A DNA stretch of 64,000 bases from Lanius collurio (GCA_020086605.1 JACBWW010000015.1:13442390-13506389); one strand, 5' to 3'; positions 28,201 through 38,437 are shown, counted from the first letter of the stretch. Numbers and translations: made by a program. Notes: generated by a model not told the origin, from the letters alone.

Positions 28201-31200
28201 CTAAGTTATTATCACATGATAGCCTAGATTACATAAAAGAAACAAAAACATGCTACCTAAGTATTTTGAGTCCTTAAATTATGCTTTGCATCCTGACTAA
28301 CATGCTTTCAGCAGCAAGAAGACAAAAAATTTTCTCAAGCTCCAGCAAGAACCTCCAAAGTTTTCCTGATGTAACAGTAAGATGCCCTACCATGAATGAC
28401 AGATAATTCCTATAGTAACATCTGTGGGTGTGGACATGTACATTTGTACACGAGACACATAAACAAGAATGACAAGGTGGTATAAGTAAAAGCAAACCCA
28501 TTCAGATAAACAAGTATTTTTCATAAAACAGATTTACCTGAGACTCTAACTCCTCCAATTTACGCTTCCTGGCATGAAGAGCTTTACTTGGAAAAGCCCA
28601 GAAATAATTGGAAGTTCCAATTCTATCAGTGTCCACCATGCCATCATCAACAAGGCTTTGCAGAATCTCTTTCACTGACATCGGGGCTAATAAAAGCAAA
28701 AATATAAAATTAGAACCACATAGCACCTAAACTATGGAGAATTATGAATACCACAAGCCACCATCTACAGTCAGATTTTCCTCTAATAGTCAGCTAGCTG
28801 GAAGATTTCACAAGGACAACATGCCCAAAGCTTCACATGAAGGGACGAACCTCTTTGAAACCAGCAGTTTGCTCCTAAACATTGCTATTCTGCACATCTG
28901 CTACCAGATGTTTGCAAAACACTGCTCCTAAGTACTGCACAAAATATATGCATATTACACTACAATACCGTAACAAACCCATGAGAGGTACCCGAGAAGT
29001 TGTCTTGCAATCTTAATTCTAACTTGGATTAACTTGTTTAAGTTTCTTGATTGGGAGTGTAATTACATTTCACTTCATAATGCTTAACAAAGTATTTCAC
29101 AGCAGCAGAGGCGCTAAGGCCATCTGTCTTACAGACTCAGGAATAACAGATTCTGATTTTGATTATAGACACTTCTAACACAGAACATCATTTACACTCA
29201 CAAGGATCAACATTTCTGAACATAACTGGTAATTTCCTAGCCAATCTGTGGTACAATTCACCATTTTAAAAAATTATACTTGTTCCACAAAGCTAAGCAG
29301 TTATGTTACCCTCAGGTGTTGCAGATATAAAGACTTTTGAGGTCATTTATGTGTTTGGAATCTGATGTTCAACTTCAAGACTACAGGGGATCCCATACCT
29401 TTGGGAAGCTATAGGCTGGATGCCAGGATGGCAGCATTTCCAAGCGTGTGCAATTTTTTCTTTTCAGAGTAATAGGGGCTTAGGTTTTATGGCTAAATGC
29501 CTTCATATGCAGAGACAGGATGAATTGGGACTATTCGAAGGTGTTAATGGGTTTAGAAACTCTAAACTCAAATTTACTGCAAAGTACAATTAAACATATG
29601 CACTGGCAAACCAATCAAGACAGCATCACATTTCTTCTGAAGCCCACGAATGCCTCTGTCAGCTGCTGACACAACTGAAAAACTCTGCTTTGTGATACTC
29701 ACATCTGCAGTTCTCTCAGCAAGTTCATTAACTCTTGCAGGGCCACCAAGACAGTGGCAACTGCACAAACATTATTCTTTCCCCTCACTTTTGTAAATGA
29801 GCATAGTAGTAAGAAGAATTAGGAACTTACAGAACAATCCAAGAGAATACATAAATCCTCTTGGACCTAATTCTAAACCAAGGGATCTCATCAGGAAGGC
29901 TTTTATTGAAAAGACAAACCCCGTTCACTTAATAGCTGTCCAGCCATTATTGGAAGGGAAAAGCTGAACAGCACACTGCCCATGTATATTTGGACTAGCA
30001 TTTTAAACATTAACATTTGTGACTTTACAGGTGGATATTTAATACCTGAATGCACATAATGATTTCATACACTGAAAGTCACTGCAAGTCAGGCAGCTTA
30101 GAGCCTAAGAAAGCCTCCACACCATGTCACAATTAACATTACACCCCTGCCATCGACCAGTACCCCATTCTAGCTATATTTTCCGTTATTAAAATCACAA
30201 AACTAAACTTGTAGCCAGGAAAATTTACACTGTAGGACCTGTCCCAAAAATGATGACTTGCTCAAGAGAAACAACTTCTGTAAACACTTACTAATCCCTT
30301 TTTCTTTTGGAGCAATCTTCTCTAGATCCTTCAACTGGAAGACATCTTTCTGTACAAAACATGAAAGATACTTTAGTTCCAAATGACAGCATCATGTAAG
30401 CCTGAGTGTTTTTCACACTAAGTCAATGCCAACAAAACCAAGTAGGAAATGCACTGTATGTTTTGGTTTTGCTAGGGAAATAGCCTGCATATCCCTCAAA
30501 AGAATTGGAACATTCTGAGAACCAAATAATAAGAAAAGTACTATTATTGTAACAAGCTCTGTTCTTTCCCTTAGTGCTCTGAACTCATTATATTTCATCT
30601 CAAGTTAGACTACAAAGACCTTAAAGCCCAGGTTAGACTGCCAGCACAGATGCACCACATTGCTCAAGTACTCAAGTGGCACAGTATTTTTTCTAAAAGG
30701 TAAAACATGGTGGATTATATATGCCACCAATACAACTGTAGCTCAGCTTTTGGATCTCCAGGTGTCTTCTCCCCTACCAGCTCTACTCTCAGGTTTCTTA
30801 ATGCTCAGATTTCTTCCTCCTCCCATAAAATGCAGTGAGATACTTCCCAATTTCCTGCTGTCTCCTCTTATGGTAATAGACTTAAAATGAGAAGATATGC
30901 ACAGGTAGCTGCATAAGGTAGCAGTCTTATGCAGCTACCTGTGCATCTTCATTCCATGGCTCTACCTGGGGATGAGCCACCTGATCAGAGGTTAAATGAA
31001 TGAAGTTTGCCCCTGTAATTTACACCCTGATGTCACAGGGCATAAATGAAATGCATGCCAGGATACTGAGTACAGCTGCAGCTACAGTTAAGCTCCTTTT
31101 AGAACCTGTTTTCCCACCAATGTAAATGCAGGACAATTATAAGTTACTTACTGTTTCAAAAAAGATCTCCATCATGCGAGCTCTCTTCTCCTCAAAGCTC

Positions 31201-33362
31201 AGACCTTTTTTCTTGGACTAGAACAAGGGGGGAGAAAAAAACTAAGACATTCAGCGATTTGAATAATTAGCATCTGCTCAGAATTCAAATCTATTTACCT
31301 CTGAGTTGTATTTTCCATCCTCTAAAATACCTTCTCAATAAGCCCAGACTTTCAGATAAATTCCTTCTTTGCAAATAATTACACCAAGCTCATCTGTTAA
31401 ATGGAGGGACTTACCTTTTAGTTCGGAGCCAGACTTTCATATAACATAACCCGGCACCAGCCTCAATGTTTCTTGACACATTCCAGTCCCAAAATATATA
31501 TTTATATAAAACTCACACAAATGTTTAATAACCCTTGAAAAGATAAGGAGTACCTTCTGTTTATTTTTTTTTGTTTTAAGAATTGCTTTCTATCCTGTGA
31601 TATACAGACAACAGTGTGAGTTGTAGGCCATTCAGGTTTTTTTTAAGGAGATAAAGAGAATTTTATTTTGAGGTATGTTCTTCTTCAAAGGTCCTAACCA
31701 ACTTTAAAATGTCAAGGTCACATTTTAAAAACCATGCTGGTTTTATTTCTTTTCTCTCTAGTTGTGTGACCAAGCATTAAATAACTTGGGTTGAACTATA
31801 AGCAAAAGGCTGAAATGGCAATTCACAAACTGCCACCAGCAATAAAATACTGAGAAATAGTCTCCTCTGATCACTTTCAGAGATGCTATTTTGATATGCC
31901 TCTTATGAAATTAAGATATAAAATATTTCACAAAGAATGGTTGTTTTACTAATAGCATTTAGCATAGTTCTCAACAACCTCAAAGCAGTAGACACAATGT
32001 GAATCTGGAAGTTTCCCCTTGCCTCATTCCCTGCCTCACACACTGTGTGCAGCTACAAAAAAGGAATGGGGTATAGAAAGGGCAAAATAGGATGTTGGCA
32101 GAAAAAGGTCTCATTAAAAAAAAAAAAGCATATTGCTGCCCATAAGTCAATGGAAGAGGGTAGTCTAACAACAAGATGCTTTGAGAAAGCCACAGTTACA
32201 TTTCCAATTTTGCAACAGAAAGGAGTCAACACCATTTTTACTTTTTAACACCTCCTTCCTTCTTAAAGAATACAGTTGGGCAGCACACAATACTTAAAAC
32301 ATACACCAAAGGCAAAATGGCCAGATTGATTTAATTTTAAAAAACAAATATAAAAGCTACCTTATGCAGCCACAATAACACAGAGACAGAAACAGAAGCA
32401 ATTCAATACTACATTTAACAGAAAGCACTATTACTATTTTTTTTAGGCCCCCTCTCTCCTCTTTTAGCCAGCAATACCCTAGGTCAGCACCGCTGTCTCC
32501 TGCTATGTCAGTACACTGCAGGATTAGAACCTGGAGCTTCCCCGTACATGCAAGTAGGAGCACGAACAGAAAGCAGACGGATTTAACCTCCACCTGCCTG
32601 CGCTCCCCAAGAGCGCTGACACCTGCAGCAGCAACAGCAACAACAACAAAACCCGTAGGCGCACGGCGTGGAATGGAAGCGTTTCTGGAAGCGTGTGCTT
32701 GCAGCTACGCCCCTCGGGCGCCAAGTTTCACACCACCACTTCACCAAACGCAGCAAAACAACGAAGCCAGGAGCTCTCTCGATGAAGGTTATTAACTTTC
32801 ACATTAATTTCTACCTCACTGGCAGGCGTCCCCACCACAAATATTAACCACACCAGGAGCATCCATTTCGCTTCCGCAGGCAGACGGAAGAATACGGTGC
32901 TGTGAGCGCACTCGGGCACACACCTGCGATTCGCTCTGCCCGCTCCCATCCCCCGAGAGCCGCAGCCACAGGCTCAGCACAACCACATGGCCCCCATGTC
33001 TTAGGGGGAAGCAGCGGGCACCATGCCCACCTCGAGCCACAGCCACGGGGCTACGGCTACTCCTCCAGGTGCCGGCTCATTTACATGGCTCTTCAACAAA
33101 CGAAAGGCACGGCCCACGCCGTGCTGACGAGGCGCCCCCAGAACCGCCAACGTGGGGCCTCCCTGGAGCGGGAGCCCCGCTCCCCTTAGAGCCGCCGGGC
33201 GGAGGGCCGGCAAGGCGCGGGCGGCCGTCACCCGCCATCACCCGCCCGCAGCCCTGGCTGCCGCCGGCCGTGGTCACGGCTCCCTCTGCAGCCCCGCAGC
33301 CTCAGCGGCCGCCCAAAAAGAAAAGCAAGAGGAGGCGGAGGGAGGACGGCCGCGCTTACCAT
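10100..33362 (-). CDS. MND1: MND1, meiotic nuclear division protein 1 (partial, exons 1-6)
   Basis: MND1 forms a nuclear heterodimer with HOP2 (PSMC3IP) that helps DMC1 and RAD51 carry out strand invasion between homologues in meiosis. Six exons (33360-33362, 31152-31217, 30292-30349, 28538-28686, 11997-12071, 10100-10214) join in phase to 155 codons plus one base. The product shows the family's lysine-rich start ([12 protein letters not shown]), an N-terminal winged-helix region (about residues 10-75, including [14 protein letters not shown] and [20 protein letters not shown]), then a heptad-like coiled coil from about residue 80 to 155. The family is usually about 205 residues, so some 50 C-terminal residues (the second coiled-coil/capping part) lie beyond the left edge. 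No frameshift or internal stop is present, so the gene looks intact. Identification rests on recognising the family protein; the exon edges are read from the sequence. Confidence 0.96.
10215..11996 (-). other. MND1: MND1 intron 5
   Basis: A 1.8 kb intron with consensus GT-AG ends. It contains a 159-codon open minus-strand frame (10825-11304) that begins with TTG rather than ATG and resembles no family I know; it is treated as a chance frame. No repeats were recognised. Confidence 0.8.
11997..12071 (-). CDS. MND1: MND1 exon 5
   Basis: This 75-base, phase 0-0 exon encodes 25 residues (starting [19 protein letters not shown], ending GREDT). The acceptor is CTATCAG and the donor GTAAGTTG. The residues are charged and heptad-like and correspond to the first coiled-coil segment that packs against HOP2. 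It is separated from exon 4 by a 16.5 kb intron. Confidence 0.93.
17600..18590 (-). mobile_element. CR1 LINE ORF2 fragment (endonuclease to start of RT)
   Basis: On the minus strand this reads as a decayed copy of the CR1 ORF2 segment that joins the endonuclease to the reverse transcriptase. Recognisable signs, in CR1 sense, are the block encoding resistance-free motifs like NKEGL and SDHEMVEF (around 18160-18240) and the [15 protein letters not shown] block near 17680-17700. Many frameshifts and stops break it, so it is not active. Edges are approximate, and the sense is the same as that of MND1. Confidence 0.75.
18653..18690. repeat. Short tandem duplication
   Basis: Two near-identical copies of an 18-19 bp unit (CTACAAAACATCGTACTA and CTACAAAACATCATACTA) lie side by side at the outer edge of the CR1 fragment. 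Confidence 0.8.
21840..21913. repeat. Imperfect tandem duplication of about 37 bp
   Basis: Two copies of a unit beginning CAAGAGAAAAAAAA and ending GAGCCAGCACAGAATG-like sequence are adjacent, with a few differences. It looks like a local slippage or duplication event in MND1 intron 4. Confidence 0.8.
22095..22205 (-). mobile_element. CR1 LINE 3' end
   Basis: The plus strand starts ATAGAATCATAGAATG, followed by GGTTGGAAGGGACTTT and GCCATGGGCAGGGACAC. This is the reverse complement of the typical bird CR1 3' terminus, so the element's sense is minus and its 3' tail is at 22095. Confidence 0.93.
23609..23661 (+). repeat. G-run/T-run low-complexity block
   Basis: A run of seven G, then GGG and GGGGG within about 25 bases, followed by a long T tract. 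The G runs could form a quadruplex on the plus strand, which is not the transcribed-RNA sense of MND1. Confidence 0.75.
27530..28070 (+). mobile_element. CR1 LINE 3' region (end of RT plus 3' UTR)
   Basis: In plus orientation this shows the CR1 order: a GGTGAGGCCCC block, a GAGCACCTCTCTTATGAGGA block, GAACAGGCTGCCCAGGGAGG, GGTCCCTTCCAACCCC and the tail TTGATTCTATGA. It is about 540 bp and 5' truncated, as CR1 insertions usually are. It contains internal deletions and an A/T insertion and is inactive. It is antisense to MND1. Confidence 0.92.
28538..28686 (-). CDS. MND1: MND1 exon 4
   Basis: This 149-base exon runs from the end of the split Thr codon through [35 protein letters not shown] and ELESQ. 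The acceptor is TTATTAG and the donor GTAAATC. It completes the winged-helix region (the [11 protein letters not shown] strand is very characteristic of MND1) and begins the coiled coil. Confidence 0.96.
28687..30291 (-). other. MND1: MND1 intron 3
   Basis: A 1.6 kb AT-rich intron with GT-AG ends. I saw no recognised repeat or gene in it. Confidence 0.8.
30292..30349 (-). CDS. MND1: MND1 exon 3
   Basis: This 58-base exon encodes [19 protein letters not shown] plus the first base of the next codon. The acceptor is TGTACAG and the donor is GTAAGTG. The exon enters in phase 0 and leaves in phase 1, and the split codon is completed as Thr by exon 4. It is part of the winged-helix DNA-binding region. 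Confidence 0.95.
30350..31151 (-). other. MND1: MND1 intron 2
   Basis: A 0.8 kb intron. Its notable content is the long hairpin at about 30890-30950. Confidence 0.85.
30897..30946. repeat. Perfect 21-bp inverted repeat, 8-nt loop
   Basis: The arms 30897-30917 and 30926-30946 are exact reverse complements around the loop GTAGCAGT. Outside them the pairing continues through GAAGAT on both sides after a 2-nt bulge, so the full stem is near 27 bp. It lies in MND1 intron 2. Confidence 0.95.
31152..31217 (-). CDS. MND1: MND1 exon 2
   Basis: This 66-base exon encodes 22 residues ([20 protein letters not shown] then ET). It is bounded by an AG acceptor (TTCTAG) and a GTAAGTAAC donor, phase 0 at both ends. 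It holds the lysine-rich N terminus and the first helix of the winged-helix region. Confidence 0.95.
31218..33359 (-). other. MND1: MND1 intron 1
   Basis: A 2.1 kb intron separating the start codon from the rest of the coding sequence. Its first part (from 33359 down to about 32880) is CpG-island DNA; the rest is AT-rich. A CAG/CAA triplet run occurs near 32622-32650. No repeats of recognised family were seen. Confidence 0.8.
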
Positions 33363-33540
33363 GTCGCGGGCGGGCGGCGCGGTTTGATTCCGGCGCCACC
33401 GGGCGGGAAGAGGCCGGCGGGAGGCCGCGTGCGCAGCGCCGCCTGCCGCCCGCCCCGCGGCCCTCAGAGCCCTCACGGCGCCGGCGGCTGCGGGGCCGCC
33501 GCACAACACGGGGCGGTTTCGGCCACCGCGAACGTGGGCG
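32880..33540 (-). promoter_or_regulatory. MND1: CpG-island promoter and 5' UTR of MND1
   Basis: GC-rich, CpG-dense DNA surrounds the MND1 start codon and contrasts sharply with the AT-rich flanks. Several GC-box-like motifs (GGGCGG or CCGCCC) are visible, for example near 33193, 33401 and 33446-33457. No TATA box was seen at a sensible distance from the ATG. The transcription start is inferred to lie somewhere in about 33370-33500; its exact position cannot be read from sequence alone. Confidence 0.7.
33360..33362 (-). CDS. MND1: MND1 exon 1, coding part (start codon only)
   Basis: On the minus strand the ATG is the last three bases of exon 1 and is followed immediately by GTAAG, a strong 5' splice site. 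Joining it to exon 2, which begins TCCAAG, gives Met-Ser-Lys-Lys-Lys, the known start of MND1. The rest of exon 1 is 5' UTR within a CpG island. The start was chosen because exon 2 has no upstream in-frame Met before its acceptor. Confidence 0.85.
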
Positions 33541-33639
33541 TGGGGTTTTGGTTTTTGTTGTTTGTTTGTTTTGCGTGTTTTGGTGGTGGTGGTGGGTTTT
33601 TTGTGTTTTTTTGTTTGTTTGGTTTGGGTTTTTTTTGTT
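33541..33639 (+). repeat. G/T-only low-complexity tract beside the MND1 promoter
   Basis: All but one of 99 bases on the plus strand are G or T (the exception is a C near 33574), and there is no A. It includes (TTTG)n-like runs and a TGG repeat at 33581-33595 that could form a G-quadruplex. It starts exactly where the CpG island ends, upstream of MND1. Confidence 0.85.
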
Positions 33640-34957
33640 CTTAACCGATCGGATGGTGTCGTAGAATAAAACTGAGGGGACAAAAGAGCGCGTGAACTGT
33701 GGTCTATAACACGACGTGTATTGTACGACTGGCCTGGCACAGGAGGCACGGGACATGGAGAAATAAAGCCCTCGCTGGCCGTGGAAGTGAAGGGCCTAGC
33801 CACATCTGATGTTGCTTGAAACAGTTGTTCATTGTGATGACTGTTCTAGCAAGTTTAATTACTGACAGCTTGTTTTAATTGTTATTTGTGTTGTAAATCA
33901 CTTTCCTTCAGCTGCAGCAGTTCTGGGAAATCGCTTTGCAACAGCAGTGGGTTCATATCTGCCATACTAAATCTAGAGATTAAATCCAAGCAAATGAAAA
34001 CGTGCCAGCTGAGCTGTTTAGGCAGTTCTTGTGGAAGATTTTCCATGCCTTATGCAAGGTGACCCCTTCCCTGGTACCTGAGGTTCTTTTCCATGCAGCC
34101 CATGATCCCATTCCTCACTGTGCACACAAGCATATTGCTAAAAATTAAATGCAAATTAGGAAAGACATTTTTAATACAAAGCCTTTTGTTCTTTCATTCT
34201 GTCATGTGCATCACATTTGCAACTTGCTAACTCAGGATGAAATCTGTTGGTACACCCCCTCATCTGCTGCAAGAGCTCATATTCTGTCTCGCTACCTTCC
34301 ATTTCCTTTGGCCAGCCCTCAAAGTGACTATGTCCCCATGCTCCCTATGTAGTTCTTTTCCTCCTGTCACACTCACCTCTGCAGTCCAAGGGTGAGGGCC
34401 CCTTCCTGCTCCTTCTCGCCTGAAACAAAACTGAACTCTGCTAGTTTTTTGCTGCTGCCAAGTAAATGGTTGCTGCAACATTTGCAAAGTCCCTGTTGCA
34501 CCCTAGGTTTTCTCCAAGCGACTCCTGTGAGTGGTAGAGGGGGTGTCAGAGCTGAACATGCCGCCTGCAGTGCAGGAAGAAGAGAGGGAGGAAGGGTTTT
34601 CAGAGGGACACTCACTCTGAAGTGGGCTTGGGGCATGTACCTCGTGTCTTCTCTTCAGTACACGTGAGGCAACAGTGCTTCCATGGACTGGTTACACATG
34701 AAAGTAGCAAACCCCAGATAAACTGGTGTCCCCTCCAGACAGAGCCAGCACATGGCTGGAGCACACACCTGGAATGCATTCCTTGTTTTAGTAGCTGAAT
34801 GTGATCAGAGCAACCCAGACAGCCCATCCACTTCTGAAACATTAGGCCATGCTCTCAGGCAGTGGTGGGGCAGGTGGCTTAGTAGGTTTTTCTCCACCCA
34901 TGGCCCCTAGGGACAGCTGGCCTCAGCTGCCCTGGCAGTCCTGAAGCCCTTTCATGG

Positions 34958-35189
34958 TGTCAGGAAAATCCACAAACAGCAGAGGTTTATGTCCAAAGAG
35001 GAGACAAAGGAGTCCTGCAACTTTATTCTGATAAAGGAAGAAAGTCCACTGGGGCACATGCCCGTGGGGTTTTCTCTCTCTCGAGGTTTCAGAGGGTGCA
35101 GCCTCCTTTTATCCCCATCTCCTGGCCACATGTTGCCCTCTTCCTTTCCCCTTTGTCTGAGGTACAGCCTTCACAAACTGCCTCCTACA
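34958..35189 (-). mobile_element. Endogenous retrovirus LTR remnant (232 bp)
   Basis: Read on the minus strand, the element starts TGTAGG and ends CCTGACA, giving TGT...ACA ends with near-matching short inverted termini. Inside are a TATA-like ATAAAA (35107-35112) and, about 80 nt downstream, an AATAAA (35022-35027) in the order expected for U3-R-U5. A purine tract abuts its 5' side (35190-35203), as expected for a 3' LTR. The short length and lack of a second LTR mean the provirus is truncated. Boundaries are inferred from motifs alone. Confidence 0.65.
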
Positions 35190-35510
35190 TATTCCCCCCT
35201 TGAACCTACTATTTCGCCCAAAAGTTCAGAAATTCAGGCTTATGCAGACCCACTTGTCTGTTTCAGGAGCCAAACTGAGCTCCGCAACAAACCTGCTGCC
35301 CAAAGTTAGTAGAGACATGAAGACCCATTTCAAAGATGTTAACACCCATACTTGCATCCATCTAATTGTTTGTAATGACATGAGCTTCCCTCTCATCAGC
35401 CACATCACTGGGTCCAATTTGCTCTGTAACAGGAGGTTCCCTAACACCTCCCACGTTTTGCAGCACCATATCAAAACTAATTAGTTGACAGACCACGGGA
35501 TGAAAGAGGT
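35190..35510 (-). mobile_element. Polypurine tract and possible internal ERV remnant
   Basis: On the minus strand, AAGGGGGGAATA (about 35190-35202) sits directly before the LTR start and is a good polypurine tract. The roughly 300 bases before it carry a short open frame (35226-35474) that I cannot assign to a retroviral protein and that is not intact as any known gene. The outer limit is a guess. Confidence 0.4.
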
Positions 35511-36154
35511 CCCAAACAAAAGGGGAACACACAGTCTATCTTGTGCTTTGTCATTTGAGGGGTGTTTTTCCCTTACTTCATAAAGTAGAATGAATGACTC
35601 CTAAAATACCTAAAGGCCTGGCATTTTAATGGGCTTCAGAATGTCTAAACATTCTGAAACAGGTATTTCACAAAACTGTTAGTCATACACTATGAATCTA
35701 AAAATAAGACTATGGGAATACTGTGGAAAGGATACTCATTACTATGACTTTCTGTTAGAAGATTGTTCTCATTTTCCTGTGATTTTCTTAAGCTTTAACA
35801 ACTTGGGCTAAATTTTCTATTCTAGGAGTCTGAGATTTTTAAGTACTGGTCAAAATAAGTTCTCACGATTCCTGAGTTAGACAAAATGGCAGTGCTTTGT
35901 CAGTGTTACCTTATACTTCGATGAAATTTGTACTTTCCTTAATTTTGCTCTTAAAATTGACGGTAGTTGAATTACAGTTAGAAATTCTGTTTTGAAAGGA
36001 CAATAAAGGGACAATGGCAGGAAGCTTAGGCAGTAGAAGACTGAAAGTTGTCCTGCTTTAATTTTGTTCCTTCATACATATGTGCTGTAGCACAGTCTTA
36101 ATTACATGAGCTATTTTTTCAGGAGAGAAGAATTCACATTAAAAAGCAGATCAG

Positions 36155-36620
36155 TTTATTTCTAGAAGAGTAAGAGCAAGCCTTTCCAGTCCTGTGGTTT
36201 CCTCTCACAACATCTGTGTGACTGACAGCAGTAGAGCTTAAGCATGGAGGACAAGGAGAGTTTGAGGAGATGCTTACCCATGGGGGTGATACCAACTTCT
36301 CGGGGACCCAAGCAGTCTGTCATGGGCTGTGACCACATATCAGGAAGCAATATGATCTGTGAGTATCCCATACAGGCCAGTCTCTGCAGCATCTGCTGCC
36401 TCATTTCCTCCTCGAATGAGCTTTTGGACTGTAAGCAGATGTTCTCCCTACAAACACTTAATTCTTGAGTGAGAAACCCTTGGTGAGAAATGCTAGCTGG
36501 CCCTCCCCCAAAACTTACTCCTTCGACAGCTTTGCTAGAGAGAGCTGCTGAAGTGAGCATTACAGTTATCCTTGAGGTGAGTAGCTTAAGCACTAGGATT
36601 TTGGTCACGAGGCATTCCAC
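36155..36620 (-). other. Unassigned open frame ending at an AATAAA
   Basis: An open minus-strand frame of 152 codons, opening with GTG and with its first ATG about 19 codons in, stops with TAG at 36162-36164. The bases AAATAAA follow at once (AATAAA at 36155-36160), then T-rich DNA. I recognise no domain. It could be an orphan terminal exon, a decayed LTR or chance; coding status is not supported by anything but length. Confidence 0.25.
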
Positions 36621-38425
36621 TGAAGGAACAAGGCATTCACATACCTAGCTCAGAACAGATCTGAGGGCAGCAGCCTTCAACTGCAAGTAGCAATGAGCAG
36701 CAAGTGCTGGGTGTCTCCTCTACACATCTGGGGCCTGTGTAGGGAGAACATCTGTCCACAGAAAGGACATTGACTGTTCCACTGCACTGAGATTGTTCAG
36801 TCTCATCCAAATTAGGGAGGAAACACATGAACTGTCAGCAAAACTATGGGGATAGCTAACTGCAGAGCAGCACAGCTGTGTATGAGAGAGAACTTCAGCC
36901 CAGGGAACAATGAAATGTTTTTGAACATGCAACGGCATGTTAAAGGGGTACCACTCTAAAGAGAGAGAGCCTGGCTAGTGCTGGTTGCCCAAAGTAACTG
37001 CTCCTTTAGCTACTTTGGCATTATTCTCCATGACATTGTTTCTCATTGGTGAGACTGGGTTCTGTAGTCCTATTCATAGAACTTTTAAAAGATTCTGCTG
37101 CCTCATTTAGGGTCAAAGAGGAAGTTGGCCATTTACTGCAGATTTTTTCTGGTAAATGACAGTGTTCCCCAGTGTTCTGCTATCTGCTTTTGCTCAGTGG
37201 TGAAGAGCTTCCGCTCTAATAATCCAGGGAACAGAAAACATTTCTAGCCTATCAATAAGAAAATATTGGGAATGTAACAAGAGTCTTACCCACTAAGCCC
37301 AGTGGATTCAGGATATCCTGTGCTATTCCTTCTGTTCTTGTGTTCTTTCTTTTCCTAGGAAGGAACAAGTGCTGTGCAACTCTGAATGTCAAACCAACAC
37401 TGCTCAGCTTCAAGATGTGATGTTCTCTTAGCTGGTTGCCAAATAAAGTCTTTTGTAAGTATCTGAACTTCAGGGCAGATAGACAAGTACATTCAGCACC
37501 AAGAGCCTATTTACTGAACGTGTATTTATCGGGAGACTGACAGAAAAATGAAACCAATCCATTATGTTGTACTGAGTTTGTCATTAGGAGAAAAATGAGG
37601 CATGGAAACATGGCTGCTGACACTCCTTATGACTTGCAAGAAAGAGTAAAACACAGATTCCTCTACAGGGTTTGGGAGAAAGTTCCACATAAAAGGGCAG
37701 CAGCTCAGTATTTCAGCTGTCTCATTTCTGACTGTCCTGCCACTGAGCAAACACTCATCACTGAGGGTTTCACTGACTCCTCTGGTCCCCTCCATTGAGG
37801 CCGTGTCCAAGCCAAATGATGCATCTGAAGATTCTGTCTTACTTTGTGAGCAAGTTCCCGGTCACATAGTGTTCTCAAATTATTCAGGTTTGGACAGTTC
37901 ACTAGACATAGGTATGATGTAAAATTAAAATTAATACAAGCTGGAAATTTATTCTTACAGGAAGAGAGTCAGACTGAACTCTTAGGGCAAATTTTTTGTA
38001 CTCCACAATAATTTAGTTTGGTTTTCTGCAACAGACCCTTGAAATATTATAGCACACCTTAGCTAAAAGGTACAGTGTACTTCTGTGATGCAAGCAGAAA
38101 AGCTTACAGCTCTTAATCTTACTGCCACCAATGAAAATCTTAATTTTGAATCCTGGACTGAAGAAGGAAGGGAGGAAAAAGGAAGCTCCAACTCTGCACC
38201 TCTGTCCCAAGAACTACTCAAGCCCCTCTTTCCTCTGTGTCTATATAAAAGCTTAACACCTGTGAAAAAAATCACAATTTCCTTGGCTTGTGACCTGCAG
38301 TGTCCAGGAAGAAATTTGGAAAAAACTACCTGTCTTCTTGCATTATGGGGTTACTTTTATGGACAGTAGGTATGAGACATATGAAAAAGAAATCCTCAAC
38401 CATGAAAATAACAGAGGAAACAAGC

Positions 38426-38437
38426 TTTATTTTTATT
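38426..38437 (-). terminator. TRIM2: Doubled AATAAA, candidate TRIM2 poly(A) signal
   Basis: Two AATAAA motifs (plus-strand TTTATT at 38426-38431 and 38432-38437) lie back to back, with T-rich DNA following on the minus strand. Their distance from the TRIM2 stop fits a long 3' UTR. Confidence 0.45.

Larger units (their letters stand above)
12072..28537 (-). other. MND1: MND1 intron 4
   Basis: A 16.5 kb intron, the largest fully contained one. It holds a CR1 ORF2 fragment (about 17600-18590), a CR1 3' end on the minus strand (22095-22205), a CR1 3' region on the plus strand (27530-28070), a tandem duplication (21840-21913), a small direct repeat (18653-18690) and a G-run/T-run block (23609-23661). 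The rest is unassigned AT-rich DNA. Confidence 0.8.
33640..38404. other. Intergenic region between MND1 and TRIM2
   Basis: DNA upstream of MND1 and downstream of the presumed TRIM2 3' end. It contains a retroviral LTR remnant (34958-35189) with some inner sequence, and an unexplained open frame ending on an AATAAA (36155-36620). The rest shows no gene I can support. Confidence 0.6.

Noticed and set aside
33069..33803. Several overlapping open frames of 160-191 codons on both strands
   Set aside because: They lie in the CpG island and the G/T tract, where stop codons are scarce by composition. Their products are low complexity (Pro/Arg/Ala-rich, or Phe/Gly/Val-rich) and overlap the MND1 promoter.
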